DNA of 64,000 nt from Salinicola lusitanus. Its GTDB lineage: Bacteria > Pseudomonadota > Gammaproteobacteria > Pseudomonadales > Halomonadaceae. The DNA lies in assembly GCF_003206045.1 (NCBI RefSeq), contig NZ_PZJM01000003.1:505778-569777 (forward strand). The letters run 5' to 3'. Shown here piece by piece: positions 57,271-64,000 of the stretch. The number at the start of each line of letters is the position of its first letter. Positions within the stretch are counted from its first letter, which is position 1. The notes under the pieces are model-generated. The model was not told the DNA's origin and ran no database searches. It worked only from the letters and a program-made list of their open reading frames with translations. Both the position numbers and the translations under genes were made by a program.

Positions 57271-58593
57271 TCACCAGCCGATCGCCTTGGGCAGCCAGGT
57301 GACCAGCGCAGGCATCAGGCATAGCAGCGCCAACGTCAGGAACTGGATGCCGATGTACGGCAGCACGCCGACATAGATATCCCGCGTGGAGATCTCTGGT
57401 GGCGCCACCCCCTTGAGGTAGAACAGCGACCATCCGAACGGCGGGGTCAGAAACGAGGTCTGCAGGTTCATCGCCACCAGAATGCAGAGCCAGGCGAGAT
57501 CGACCCCCTGGGCCTGAAAATAGGGCAGCAGCAGCGGCATCACGATGTAGGAGATCTCGATCCAGTCGAGAAAGAATCCCAGCAGGAAGACCAGCGCCAT
57601 CATGAACAGAATACCGCCCCAGACCCCACCGGGCAGAAACTCGAACAGCGAATCGATCAGTCGATCGCCGCCCAGCCCCCGGAACGCCAGGCTGAAGACC
57701 TGCGCAGCGATCAGCACGAACAGCGTCATGCCGGTGATCTTGAAAGTCGAGATGACGGTGTCGCTCATCACTCTCCGAGTCAATCGACCGGTGCAGGCCA
57801 CCAGCACGATGGCACCGATCGCGCCGACTGACGCCGCCTCCGTGGGCGCCGCCACACCCCCGATGATCGACCCGAGCACCAGCACGATCAGCACCAGCGG
57901 TGGCGCGACCACCTTGGCCAGATCGATCATCAGCGTGCGGTTGTCGACCGTCGCGCGTTCAGCGGCATCGATCGGCGGCATCGTGTCCGGCTTCAGCTTG
58001 GCCATGATCACCAGATAGAGCACGTAGAGTCCGGACAGCAGCAGCCCCGGGATCAAGGCGCCCGCGAACAGCGTGCCGACGGACTCGCCGGAGATGTCCG
58101 CAAGTACGATCAGCACCAGGCTGGGTGGAATGATCTGACCGAGGGTGCCGGCCGCACAGATCGTGCCGCAGGCCAGCGCCTTGTTGTACTGGCGCGCCAG
58201 CAGCGTCGGCAGGCTGATCAACCCGACGGTGACGACGGTAGCCGCCACGATGCCGGTGGAAGCCCCCATCAGCACGCCGACGATGATGATGGCAACCGTC
58301 ATGCCGCCCGGGCGCGCACCGGCGACATGGCCGATGACATCGAGCATGCGCTCGGCCAGCCGCGACTTCTCCAGCATCACGCCCATGAATACGAACAGCG
58401 GAATGGCGAGCAAGGTGTAGTTGGTGACGACCCCATAGACACGCAGCGGCAGGAGCCCGAACAGCGAGGTCCCGAAACCGAACACCCCGAACACGATACC
58501 GCTGGCGGCCAGGGCAAACGGCACCGGGATGCCGATCAGCAACAAGGCAAAGAGCGCCAGCACCATGCCGACGGCCATCATCTCAAGCCCCAT
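57271..58593 (-). CDS. dctM: TRAP transporter large permease (DctM)
   Basis: The 440-residue membrane protein has about 12 hydrophobic segments and DctM-type motifs (GVLMGASTGIVAATVVTVGLISLP, GTLGQIIPPSLVLIVLAD). The ATG at 58593 follows GGAGGTGCGTG; a GTG one codon upstream is possible. It overlaps dctQ by 11 bp. Confidence 0.88.
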   Translation of the reverse strand: MGLEMMAVGMVLALFALLLIGIPVPFALAASGIVFGVFGFGTSLFGLLPLRVYGVVTNYTLLAIPLFVFMGVMLEKSRLAERMLDVIGHVAGARPGGMTVAIIIVGVLMGASTGIVAATVVTVGLISLPTLLARQYNKALACGTICAAGTLGQIIPPSLVLIVLADISGESVGTLFAGALIPGLLLSGLYVLYLVIMAKLKPDTMPPIDAAERATVDNRTLMIDLAKVVAPPLVLIVLVLGSIIGGVAAPTEAASVGAIGAIVLVACTGRLTRRVMSDTVISTFKITGMTLFVLIAAQVFSLAFRGLGGDRLIDSLFEFLPGGVWGGILFMMALVFLLGFFLDWIEISYIVMPLLLPYFQAQGVDLAWLCILVAMNLQTSFLTPPFGWSLFYLKGVAPPEISTRDIYVGVLPYIGIQFLTLALLCLMPALVTWLPKAIGW

Positions 58594-59155
58594 CACGCAC
58601 CTCCGGCGAGTGTCCCGCCATCAGCGTGATCAGGTCGAGCAGGCCCCGCACGAGGCCCTGCCATGCCACCAGGGCAAAGCCGAGCGGCACGAAGGCCTTG
58701 ATCACGTAGCGAGCCGGTAGCCCACCGGGATCGGGAGAGCCTTCATTTAACGACCAGGACTGATAGACAAAATCCAGGCACATCCAGGCCAGGAACAGCA
58801 TGCTCGGCACGACGATCAGCAGCGAGATGATGATGTCGAGAACCTGCCGGGCACGCGGGCTGTAGTACTGATAGAAAATATCGACCCGCACGTGCTCGTT
58901 CTGCTGGAAGGTGTAAGAGGCGCTGATCATCGCGATGACCGCCAGTAGATGCCACTGCAGCTCCTGCTCGGCCACGGACCCCACGTGCCAGACGTAGCGG
59001 AACAGCACATCGCCAGCCACCATCAGCACCAGCGCTAGCGTCAGCCATGCCGTGGCGCGACCCAGCCGCTCCATGCCGCGATCCAGACCGCGCAGGCAAC
59101 GGACCAGGCCGAGCGCGAACGGCTGGCTGCCGCGATCGGTTTCCATCGTAGTCAT
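58583..59155 (-). CDS. dctQ: TRAP transporter small permease (DctQ)
   Basis: The 190-residue protein has four membrane helices; the first is rich in Leu/Val/Ala and VLFRYVWHVGSVAEQELQWHLLAVIAMIS is typical of DctQ. Its end overlaps dctM, so the two permease subunits are translationally coupled. Confidence 0.86.
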   Translation of the reverse strand: MTTMETDRGSQPFALGLVRCLRGLDRGMERLGRATAWLTLALVLMVAGDVLFRYVWHVGSVAEQELQWHLLAVIAMISASYTFQQNEHVRVDIFYQYYSPRARQVLDIIISLLIVVPSMLFLAWMCLDFVYQSWSLNEGSPDPGGLPARYVIKAFVPLGFALVAWQGLVRGLLDLITLMAGHSPEVRDGA

Positions 59156-59238
59156 GACGTCAATATCCCCTGGACAACGAGAGAGCGAGCCCCGGCCGAC
59201 GCTCGGCCAGAGACTCGCCGAAGCGGATGATTCCCGGC

Positions 59239-60330
59239 TCAGAGATCGAGGTTGAGAACGACCTTCTCGCTGACATCCAGCCAGGATTTCGCCGTCTTCA
59301 TGAAGTCGAAGTAGGCGGTATTGACCTTGGCGACCATGGGGTCCTTGGCGGCCTCTGCCGACAGGGTATCCATGGTCACTTCGCGCAGTCTGGGCAAGAC
59401 GCCGTCGGGTAGCTGGCGTACCGTCACGCCCTGATTCTGGGTCAGGTCATTGAGCGCTTCGGAGTTGTTGGCATTGCACCAGGCGAAGCTGATCTCGTTG
59501 CAGGCAGCAGCGCAGTTCTGCACGACGGCCTTGAGGTCGTCCGGCAACTGCTCCCAGGCGCTGGCATTGATCAGCAGCTCCGACACGTTGGAGGGCTCGT
59601 GCCAACCGGGGGTGTAGTAGTTGCTGGCGGCATTTTGCAGGCCCAACTGCCGGTCGAGATAGGGGCCGACGAATTCGGCGGCATCGATGACACCACGCTC
59701 CAGTGCCGGGAAGATCTCACCACCGGGCAACACCTTGACATTGACGCCCAACTGCTCGTAGACCTTCGCCGACAGGCCGGCGATGCGCATGCGCAACCCT
59801 TTGAAGCTGTCGATGTTCTCGAGCGGCTTCTTGAACCAGCCGGTCATCTGCATGCCGGTATTGCCGACCGGCAACGCCTTGAGCCCGAAGTCGGCATAGA
59901 CCTCGTCCCACAGTGCCTGCCCGCCGCCGTGGTAGAGCCAGGCGTTGACCATCATGACGTCCATGCCAAAGGGGACGGCGGTGAAATATTGCGCGGCGAA
60001 AGAGCGCCCCGACCAGAAGAACGAGTTCCCCCAGTTCATCTGCACGGTGCCACTGCGTACCGCATCGAAACCGCCCAACGCCGGCACCAGCTCACCGGCC
60101 GGGAAGAAGTCGATCTTCATTCGGCCACCGGATGCCGCTTCGACCCGCTTGGCAAAATCGCTGGCCGATCCCGGCCCGGCGGAATAGAAAGGCGCCCCTG
60201 CGGGATAGGCGCCGGTCATGCGCCAGTGAACTTGCTGCGCCTGCGCACCGCGCGCAACCATCGGCGCCGCGGCCAGGCCCACCAGCGCTCCGGCACCCGT
60301 CTTGATGAAATCCCGTCGTTTGTAGGTCAT
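59239..60330 (-). CDS. dctP: TRAP transporter solute-binding protein (DctP family)
   Basis: The 363-residue receptor has a twin-arginine signal (YKRRDFIKTGAGALVGLAAAP), so it is likely exported folded via Tat. Family-typical segments include GGFDAVRSGTVQMNWG and LRMRIAGLSAKVYEQLGVNVKVLPGGEIFPALERGVIDAAEFVGPY. Its ligand is unknown; the linked GGT-like enzyme suggests a gamma-glutamyl or oxamate-like compound. It starts the dctPQM-ggt operon. Confidence 0.88.
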   Translation of the reverse strand: MTYKRRDFIKTGAGALVGLAAAPMVARGAQAQQVHWRMTGAYPAGAPFYSAGPGSASDFAKRVEAASGGRMKIDFFPAGELVPALGGFDAVRSGTVQMNWGNSFFWSGRSFAAQYFTAVPFGMDVMMVNAWLYHGGGQALWDEVYADFGLKALPVGNTGMQMTGWFKKPLENIDSFKGLRMRIAGLSAKVYEQLGVNVKVLPGGEIFPALERGVIDAAEFVGPYLDRQLGLQNAASNYYTPGWHEPSNVSELLINASAWEQLPDDLKAVVQNCAAACNEISFAWCNANNSEALNDLTQNQGVTVRQLPDGVLPRLREVTMDTLSAEAAKDPMVAKVNTAYFDFMKTAKSWLDVSEKVVLNLDL

Positions 60331-60786
60331 TGCACTGTGCTCTCCGCCGAAAGGTTGTTCGCATCACACTCGTGACGTCCTGAACAACCCATGGCAAGCG
60401 CCGTGCCAATATGTCGAAAAACCACTCATCCCATTGATTTTTATATTTAATTCGTTATCGATCCGGACTCTCGATCAACCCCATCCCGCCTCTGTCGACG
60501 CACCACAGCAGCGCCGGGTTTCAAGGCATGAAATGGACAATCGGCGAAAGAAAAGACGTCTTGCTTGCGTATGTCAGAATCCCTGATCGCTGCACGGAAA
60601 AATCCGCTGGGTCGGAGCCCCGAATCGGTAGCACTTGTAAAGCTGGCATCAAAATGACCAGCGCTCTCCATTTCAGTGCAGTTTTCACACGCCCTACCCG
60701 TCGGCAGGCCACTACCCCAAGTCGCGTACTGGGTCCCCATACTGATCACGGCTAGCTGAAGCGGTCGCGCCCGTTGGAAAGCAGCG
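60331..60786. other. 456-bp gene-free stretch upstream of dctP
   Basis: An AT-rich block at about 60425-60455 is a plausible dctP promoter. A minus-strand frame from about 60447 to 60749 is open for 100 codons, but I recognise no family and it has no ribosome-binding site, so I do not call it a gene. It may be a decayed element. Confidence 0.35.
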
Positions 60787-61242
60787 CTAGCGGTTAGCCA
60801 ACGTTGAGCGTCTAAACCTACCGCTCATCTTGAAACCGTCTCGCATGTTCATGCCCATCAAGACGAGATTGGTCGCACCGGCCAGCAATTCCGCGCCTTG
60901 CACCAGGTAGAAAGCGGTATCGAAAGCGCCAGCGGATGCCCAGCGATCGAGAAACACGGCGCAGGGAATGAGCACCAATAAGCCATTGATGGCAATAAAG
61001 GGCATTCTCATCTTCTTGCGTCGTACGAGCTTCCCACTTCTGGATTTCGCCAAGGCAAAACCGCTACCGCCGGTCAAGGCAATGGCGGGCACCAGCACCC
61101 ACAAGCCTGGCCACACGACGAGGCTTTTGACGGTCGCGATGGATGCTGCCGTGCCGAACAGCTCGACGAGAACCGTCGCGGAGAAGAACGTGGCAATGCA
61201 CAAGATGGCGAGGGTGGCTGCCAGCCGATGGAGCATGAGCAT
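60787..61242 (-). CDS. Four-helix membrane protein divergent from a MarR gene
   Basis: I do not recognise this 151-residue protein. It has about four hydrophobic segments (residues about 8-30, 42-60, 82-100, 112-135) with a basic loop (KSRSGKLVRRKKMR) between the second and third. No signature motif is visible. GGAGG precedes the ATG at 61242. It is transcribed away from a MarR gene, and two identical 12-bp sites lie between them, so it is probably repressed by that MarR protein. Confidence 0.7.
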   Translation of the reverse strand: MLMLHRLAATLAILCIATFFSATVLVELFGTAASIATVKSLVVWPGLWVLVPAIALTGGSGFALAKSRSGKLVRRKKMRMPFIAINGLLVLIPCAVFLDRWASAGAFDTAFYLVQGAELLAGATNLVLMGMNMRDGFKMSGRFRRSTLANR

Positions 61243-61271
61243 TCTGGTTTCCTCCGGGAGGAGCGATTGGT

Positions 61272-61321
61272 AACATGTTGTCATCATGCGAGTGGCAACC
61301 AAGGTTGTCAACATGTTGTCA
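61272..61321. promoter_or_regulatory. Repeated operator-like sites between the MarR gene and its divergent neighbour
   Basis: AACATGTTGTCA occurs exactly at 61272-61283 and again at 61310-61321, 38 bp apart. Each contains the palindrome ACATGT, and the second is extended to CAACATGTTG. Two identical palindromic sites in an about 100-bp divergent gap fit autoregulation by the MarR-family protein. Confidence 0.55.
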
Positions 61322-61341
61322 AACTGCCGGAGGAATCGCCG

Positions 61342-61785
61342 ATGAGCGACGCTCAGAAAGGCCCGGTGTTCACCGAGATTGTTCTCGAAGTCTTCAAGCT
61401 CGGCGGGCTCCTCGTCAGTGAGGGCGACCGCATGGGGGCGGAATATGGCATCACCAGTGCCCGATGGAAGATCCTGGGTGCCCTTTCCCTGGCGGGTGAA
61501 CCGCAAACCGTGCCGCAGATCGCCAGAAGCATGGGGCTGACACGGCAAGCCGTACAGCGCCTCGTGGATGCCATGCAGGAGGATGACCTTCTGTTATTCC
61601 AAGACAATCCGGGGCATAAGCGCGCAAGACTGATCAGCCTCTCGGACCTCGGAAAAACGGTCTATTCGAAGCTGTATGAAAAGCAGTCGGGCTGGGCCAA
61701 GACATGCTCGGCAGGCATCACCCAGGCGGAACTCGAGACCACACTGTCTGTGCTCGAGCGCATCTCCGGCGCGATTGACCGCTGA
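61342..61785 (+). CDS. MarR-family transcriptional regulator
   Basis: The 147-residue protein has the MarR winged helix-turn-helix (TVPQIARSMGLTRQAVQRLVDAMQEDDLL followed by the wing NPGHKRARLISLSDLGK). ATG at 61342 follows GGAGG (61329-61333). It is divergent from the membrane gene with repeated palindromes between. The effector is unknown. Confidence 0.87.
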   Translation: MSDAQKGPVFTEIVLEVFKLGGLLVSEGDRMGAEYGITSARWKILGALSLAGEPQTVPQIARSMGLTRQAVQRLVDAMQEDDLLLFQDNPGHKRARLISLSDLGKTVYSKLYEKQSGWAKTCSAGITQAELETTLSVLERISGAIDR

Positions 61786-61887
61786 CGACGCTTCAGGTGA
61801 CGGCCTAGCGATCAAAAATAACGCGCAGCCTTGCGGCGATCTTGGGGTCGTGCAGCGCTGGAAATATCGCCCGACCAACGCGGCGGG

Positions 61888-62430
61888 TCATACCTCAATG
61901 TCATTCGGAATCAGAGCCAGCAGATCAGTGACGCCAACATCCTTGCCGGCCTGTGACAACAAGGTAGATGCCTGGCCGCGATGGTGGGTTTGATGATTGA
62001 AAAAATGAAGAACCAGGCTCGAATACCGCTTGTGGAAAGTCATCCCCTGGCTATTGCGATAGGTGAGGACGATATCCAGATCATCGTCAGACAAACCGGC
62101 TATCCAACCGATGATCTTCTGGTCCAACCAAACCCGGCGCTCAGACAGACGCTCGATATCGTCGAAGAGAATCTGATCCAGGCCGGTCGGATGCGCCAGG
62201 TCAACCACCTCGCGCAGCGAGGTCAGGCAGGCGGGATGCTCGGCAAACCGCTTGAGCCAGATAGTGTCGGCAACGAGGATATGGTTCAGGGTTCCCAGAA
62301 TGGAATCGAAAAAGGCGCCTCGATCCATGGCTAGATCGTTGGCAGAGAGGAGACTCGCAGCTTCATAAACCTTCGAGTTCATCCACTGATTGTAGGAAGC
62401 CAGCAACCCAAAGTGATCTTTCAGAGTCAT
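61888..62430 (-). CDS. DinB-family protein
   Basis: The 180-residue protein has the four-helix DinB/YfiT pattern with its three metal-binding histidines: LNHILVADTIWLKRF (first His) and HFFNHQTHHRGQ (second and third). DinB proteins are metal-dependent, some act in thiol (bacillithiol, mycothiol) chemistry, but no substrate can be assigned here. ATG at 62430 is used; a GTG one codon upstream is possible. Confidence 0.8.
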   Translation of the reverse strand: MTLKDHFGLLASYNQWMNSKVYEAASLLSANDLAMDRGAFFDSILGTLNHILVADTIWLKRFAEHPACLTSLREVVDLAHPTGLDQILFDDIERLSERRVWLDQKIIGWIAGLSDDDLDIVLTYRNSQGMTFHKRYSSLVLHFFNHQTHHRGQASTLLSQAGKDVGVTDLLALIPNDIEV

Positions 62431-63112
62431 CACAGATTCTACTCAAATAGAGCTGCCGGGTAGGAGAGCATCGGAATTGCCTGCTTCCCTGGCGCATCTG
62501 ACGGAAAGAGGTCTGCTGCAGTGGCCCATCGCAGAATACGAAGTATGCGCTAGCTGCGCCTGCGCTGGATAGGCTTTGCCGGTGTCCGCAGACCGCTGGG
62601 GCGTAGCTCGAGCGAGGCATTCTGCGGCGCTATCCCCCCTACCTGTGCATGCAGTGATGGCGGGCTGCCATCCCTGCGGTAGTCCCTTGCGTGTGAAGCT
62701 GGGCCATAGGGCGATATTGAGTGCGGTCTTTGTCTGACAGTCACGTCGAGAACAACGCCAACCGAAGCGGGCGCCATCCACCCACCATCTTTTGTGATGT
62801 GAATCTACGCCAAGCCCCTTGGTCATACGTTTTGAGTGCAATCTCCGCCCTATCGACAACGTGTTGTATTGACGGGATATTCCGAAGATTGCTTCGAAGA
62901 GCATGCGGCGTCTCGGATCGACCTGTCACCAGACCTGAGCATCCGGCAGGTGGTGGCGCCGCTGGATGACTCGCAGAACATATCTGGGTCGACGCCCGCC
63001 TTCCCATCGCGGGCGGCTTGCGGCACGCTATTCGGGTAGGGCCATCCGCTGCCCCGCACTATCAACAATCGCTCGGCACCGATAACAACCTCACAACTTC
63101 AAGGATCTTTCC
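62431..63112. other. 682-bp gene-free stretch with a repeat
   Basis: No open frame looks like a gene. It contains copy B of the hairpin repeat (62629-62690). Composition is mixed and the 3' end (63000-63112) leads into the promoter region of the binding protein gene. It could be debris of an inserted element. Confidence 0.4.
62629..62690. repeat. Copy B of the hairpin-containing intergenic repeat
   Basis: CCCCCTACCTGTGCATG, then GATGGCGGGCTGCCATC (hairpin) and GGTAGT correspond to the copy at 49585-49640. The stem bases are conserved while the loop differs (CGGCT... vs CGGGC...), which favours a structured element. Confidence 0.5.
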
Positions 63113-63964
63113 GTGACACCACGTTGCTTCGCGACTCGTGAGCTGGCCTGTCTGACGCTGCCCGCCGTTGCCCTGTTCACCGCGCTACCGTTCATCGCCT
63201 CGCCGGCCAACGCCGCCACCCAGGCCGAGACACCACAGCACGTGCGAATCGCCGTCGACGTGCCCTATCCGCCGTTCGAATACCGCAATGCTGCCGGTGA
63301 GCTGGAGGGGTTCGAGATCGATCTGGGCAACATTCTGTGCCAGCGCGCCAAGCTCGACTGCGAATGGGTGGTGCAGGGCTGGGACGGCATCATCCCCGGC
63401 CTGCTCTCGCGCAAGTACGACGCCATCATGTCGTCGATGCGGATCACCCCGGCGCGGGAGCGCCAGGTGCTGTTCACGCGCCCCTATGCGATGTCGCCCA
63501 AGGTGTGGGTCGCCCGCCGCGGCGAGACGATCGATCTCGACGACCCCGCCTCGCTGAAGGGATTGTCGGTCGGCGTGCAGCGCGGCACCACCCAGGACAG
63601 CTACATCACCCAGCAATACGCGGACACGCTCGACATTCAGCGCTACGCCACCGCGGCCGATGTGGCGCTGGACCTGGAGTCGCAGCGGCTCGATCTGGCT
63701 TTCCTCAACTATCCGGTGGCGCTGGATTCACTGGAGATCGGCGATCCCGACAGCCAGTTCGTCCAGGTGGGCCCGCGCATCGACCGGCCGGAGTCGATCT
63801 TCGGCAAGGGCAACGCCATCGCCGTGCGCCCTCGCGACCAGGATCTGGCCGACATCTTCAACCAGGCGCTGGATGGCGTTTACGCGGACGGCACGTTCGA
63901 AACCCTGATGCACCAGTATTTCGACTACGACCTGCGCCCCGCTTCCCGCAAGACGGATAGCTGA
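63113..63964 (+). CDS. Polar amino-acid ABC transporter binding protein
   Basis: The 283-residue protein has a signal peptide ending near residue 34 (ASPANAA) and the SBP family-3 pattern: VRIAVDVPYPPFEYRNAAGELEGFEIDLGN, KYDAIMSSMRITPARERQVLFTRPY and KGLSVGVQRGTTQDSYI. This is like the lysine/arginine/ornithine or histidine receptor (HisJ/ArgT). It starts at GTG (63113) after AAGGA. Permease and ATPase genes probably follow outside the window. Confidence 0.87.
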   Translation: MTPRCFATRELACLTLPAVALFTALPFIASPANAATQAETPQHVRIAVDVPYPPFEYRNAAGELEGFEIDLGNILCQRAKLDCEWVVQGWDGIIPGLLSRKYDAIMSSMRITPARERQVLFTRPYAMSPKVWVARRGETIDLDDPASLKGLSVGVQRGTTQDSYITQQYADTLDIQRYATAADVALDLESQRLDLAFLNYPVALDSLEIGDPDSQFVQVGPRIDRPESIFGKGNAIAVRPRDQDLADIFNQALDGVYADGTFETLMHQYFDYDLRPASRKTDS

Positions 63965-63979
63965 CAGCGATCGGAAGGT

Positions 63980-64000
63980 GTGAAAAAGCGCCGCCGGACA
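63980..64000 (+). CDS. Possible start of the next gene (partial)
   Basis: A GTG at 63980 with GGAAGG just upstream opens a frame (MKKRRRT) that runs to the end of the window. A permease gene for the preceding binding protein would be expected here. Seven codons cannot establish a gene. Confidence 0.25.

Overview
The window is about 64 kb of GC-rich (roughly 62-65% by eye), gene-dense bacterial chromosome. Gene content (three TRAP-type permease sets or parts, a sodium:solute symporter, an NhaC-type antiporter, DabAB, and a complete aerobic nicotinate pathway like that of Pseudomonas) suggests a halophilic or marine gammaproteobacterium, most likely Halomonadaceae. That assignment is inference; no rRNA or other phylogenetic marker is present, and I found no tRNA, CRISPR array or intact insertion sequence.

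Region 1 (0.3-23.4 kb) is a nicotinate catabolic island. On the minus strand lie nicA (2Fe-2S subunit), a cytochrome c protein carrying a degenerate molybdopterin domain, a small membrane protein and an SSS symporter. Divergently on the plus strand lie nicC, nicD and an MFS transporter (nicT-like), then a TAXI-TRAP transporter pair. These are followed by an unexpected trio: a quinolinate phosphoribosyltransferase (NadC) homologue, a PhnN::NMP-phosphorylase fusion and a SIR2-like protein. The run ends with nicE and nicF. The MarR regulator nicR converges on nicF. Divergent from nicR is a full-length molybdopterin subunit followed by XdhC-like and MobA-like maturation factors. nicX, the ring-cleavage dioxygenase, sits apart at 35.3-36.4 kb. 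Together the genes encode nicotinate -> 6-hydroxynicotinate -> 2,5-dihydroxypyridine -> N-formylmaleamate -> maleamate -> maleate -> fumarate.

Region 2 (23.4-42.3 kb) holds dgkA, a proline iminopeptidase, a small orphan protein, a peptide-use operon (dppABCDF plus two M20 peptidases with a divergent LysR regulator), a SEC-C mini-protein, nicX, a cupin, a glycerophosphodiesterase, and a GntR / C-S lyase / NhaC-type transporter unit.

Region 3 (42.3-49.9 kb) has an RhlE-type RNA helicase, a LemA-TPM-TPM operon, a HIT protein, and then a patch of visibly lower GC (about 46.9-49.9 kb) with an Ada-like alkyltransferase, an SDR and a GNAT, which looks horizontally acquired.

Region 4 (49.9-64 kb) has dabAB (inorganic carbon uptake) with a divergent LysR regulator, an Lrp-type regulator, a dctPQM TRAP operon with a gamma-glutamyltransferase-like enzyme, a MarR/membrane-protein pair with repeated operator-like sites, a DinB-family protein, and a polar amino-acid binding protein. 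Two copies of a hairpin-containing repeat occur in the gene-free stretches at 49.6 and 62.6 kb.

The observations I rate highest are (a) NicB apparently split into a catalytic molybdenum subunit and a cytochrome c subunit that keeps a catalytically dead, truncated molybdenum domain, and (b) the NadC / PhnN-phosphorylase / SIR2-like trio embedded in the nic transcription unit, which could interconvert pyridine mononucleotides, ribose 1,5-bisphosphate and PRPP.
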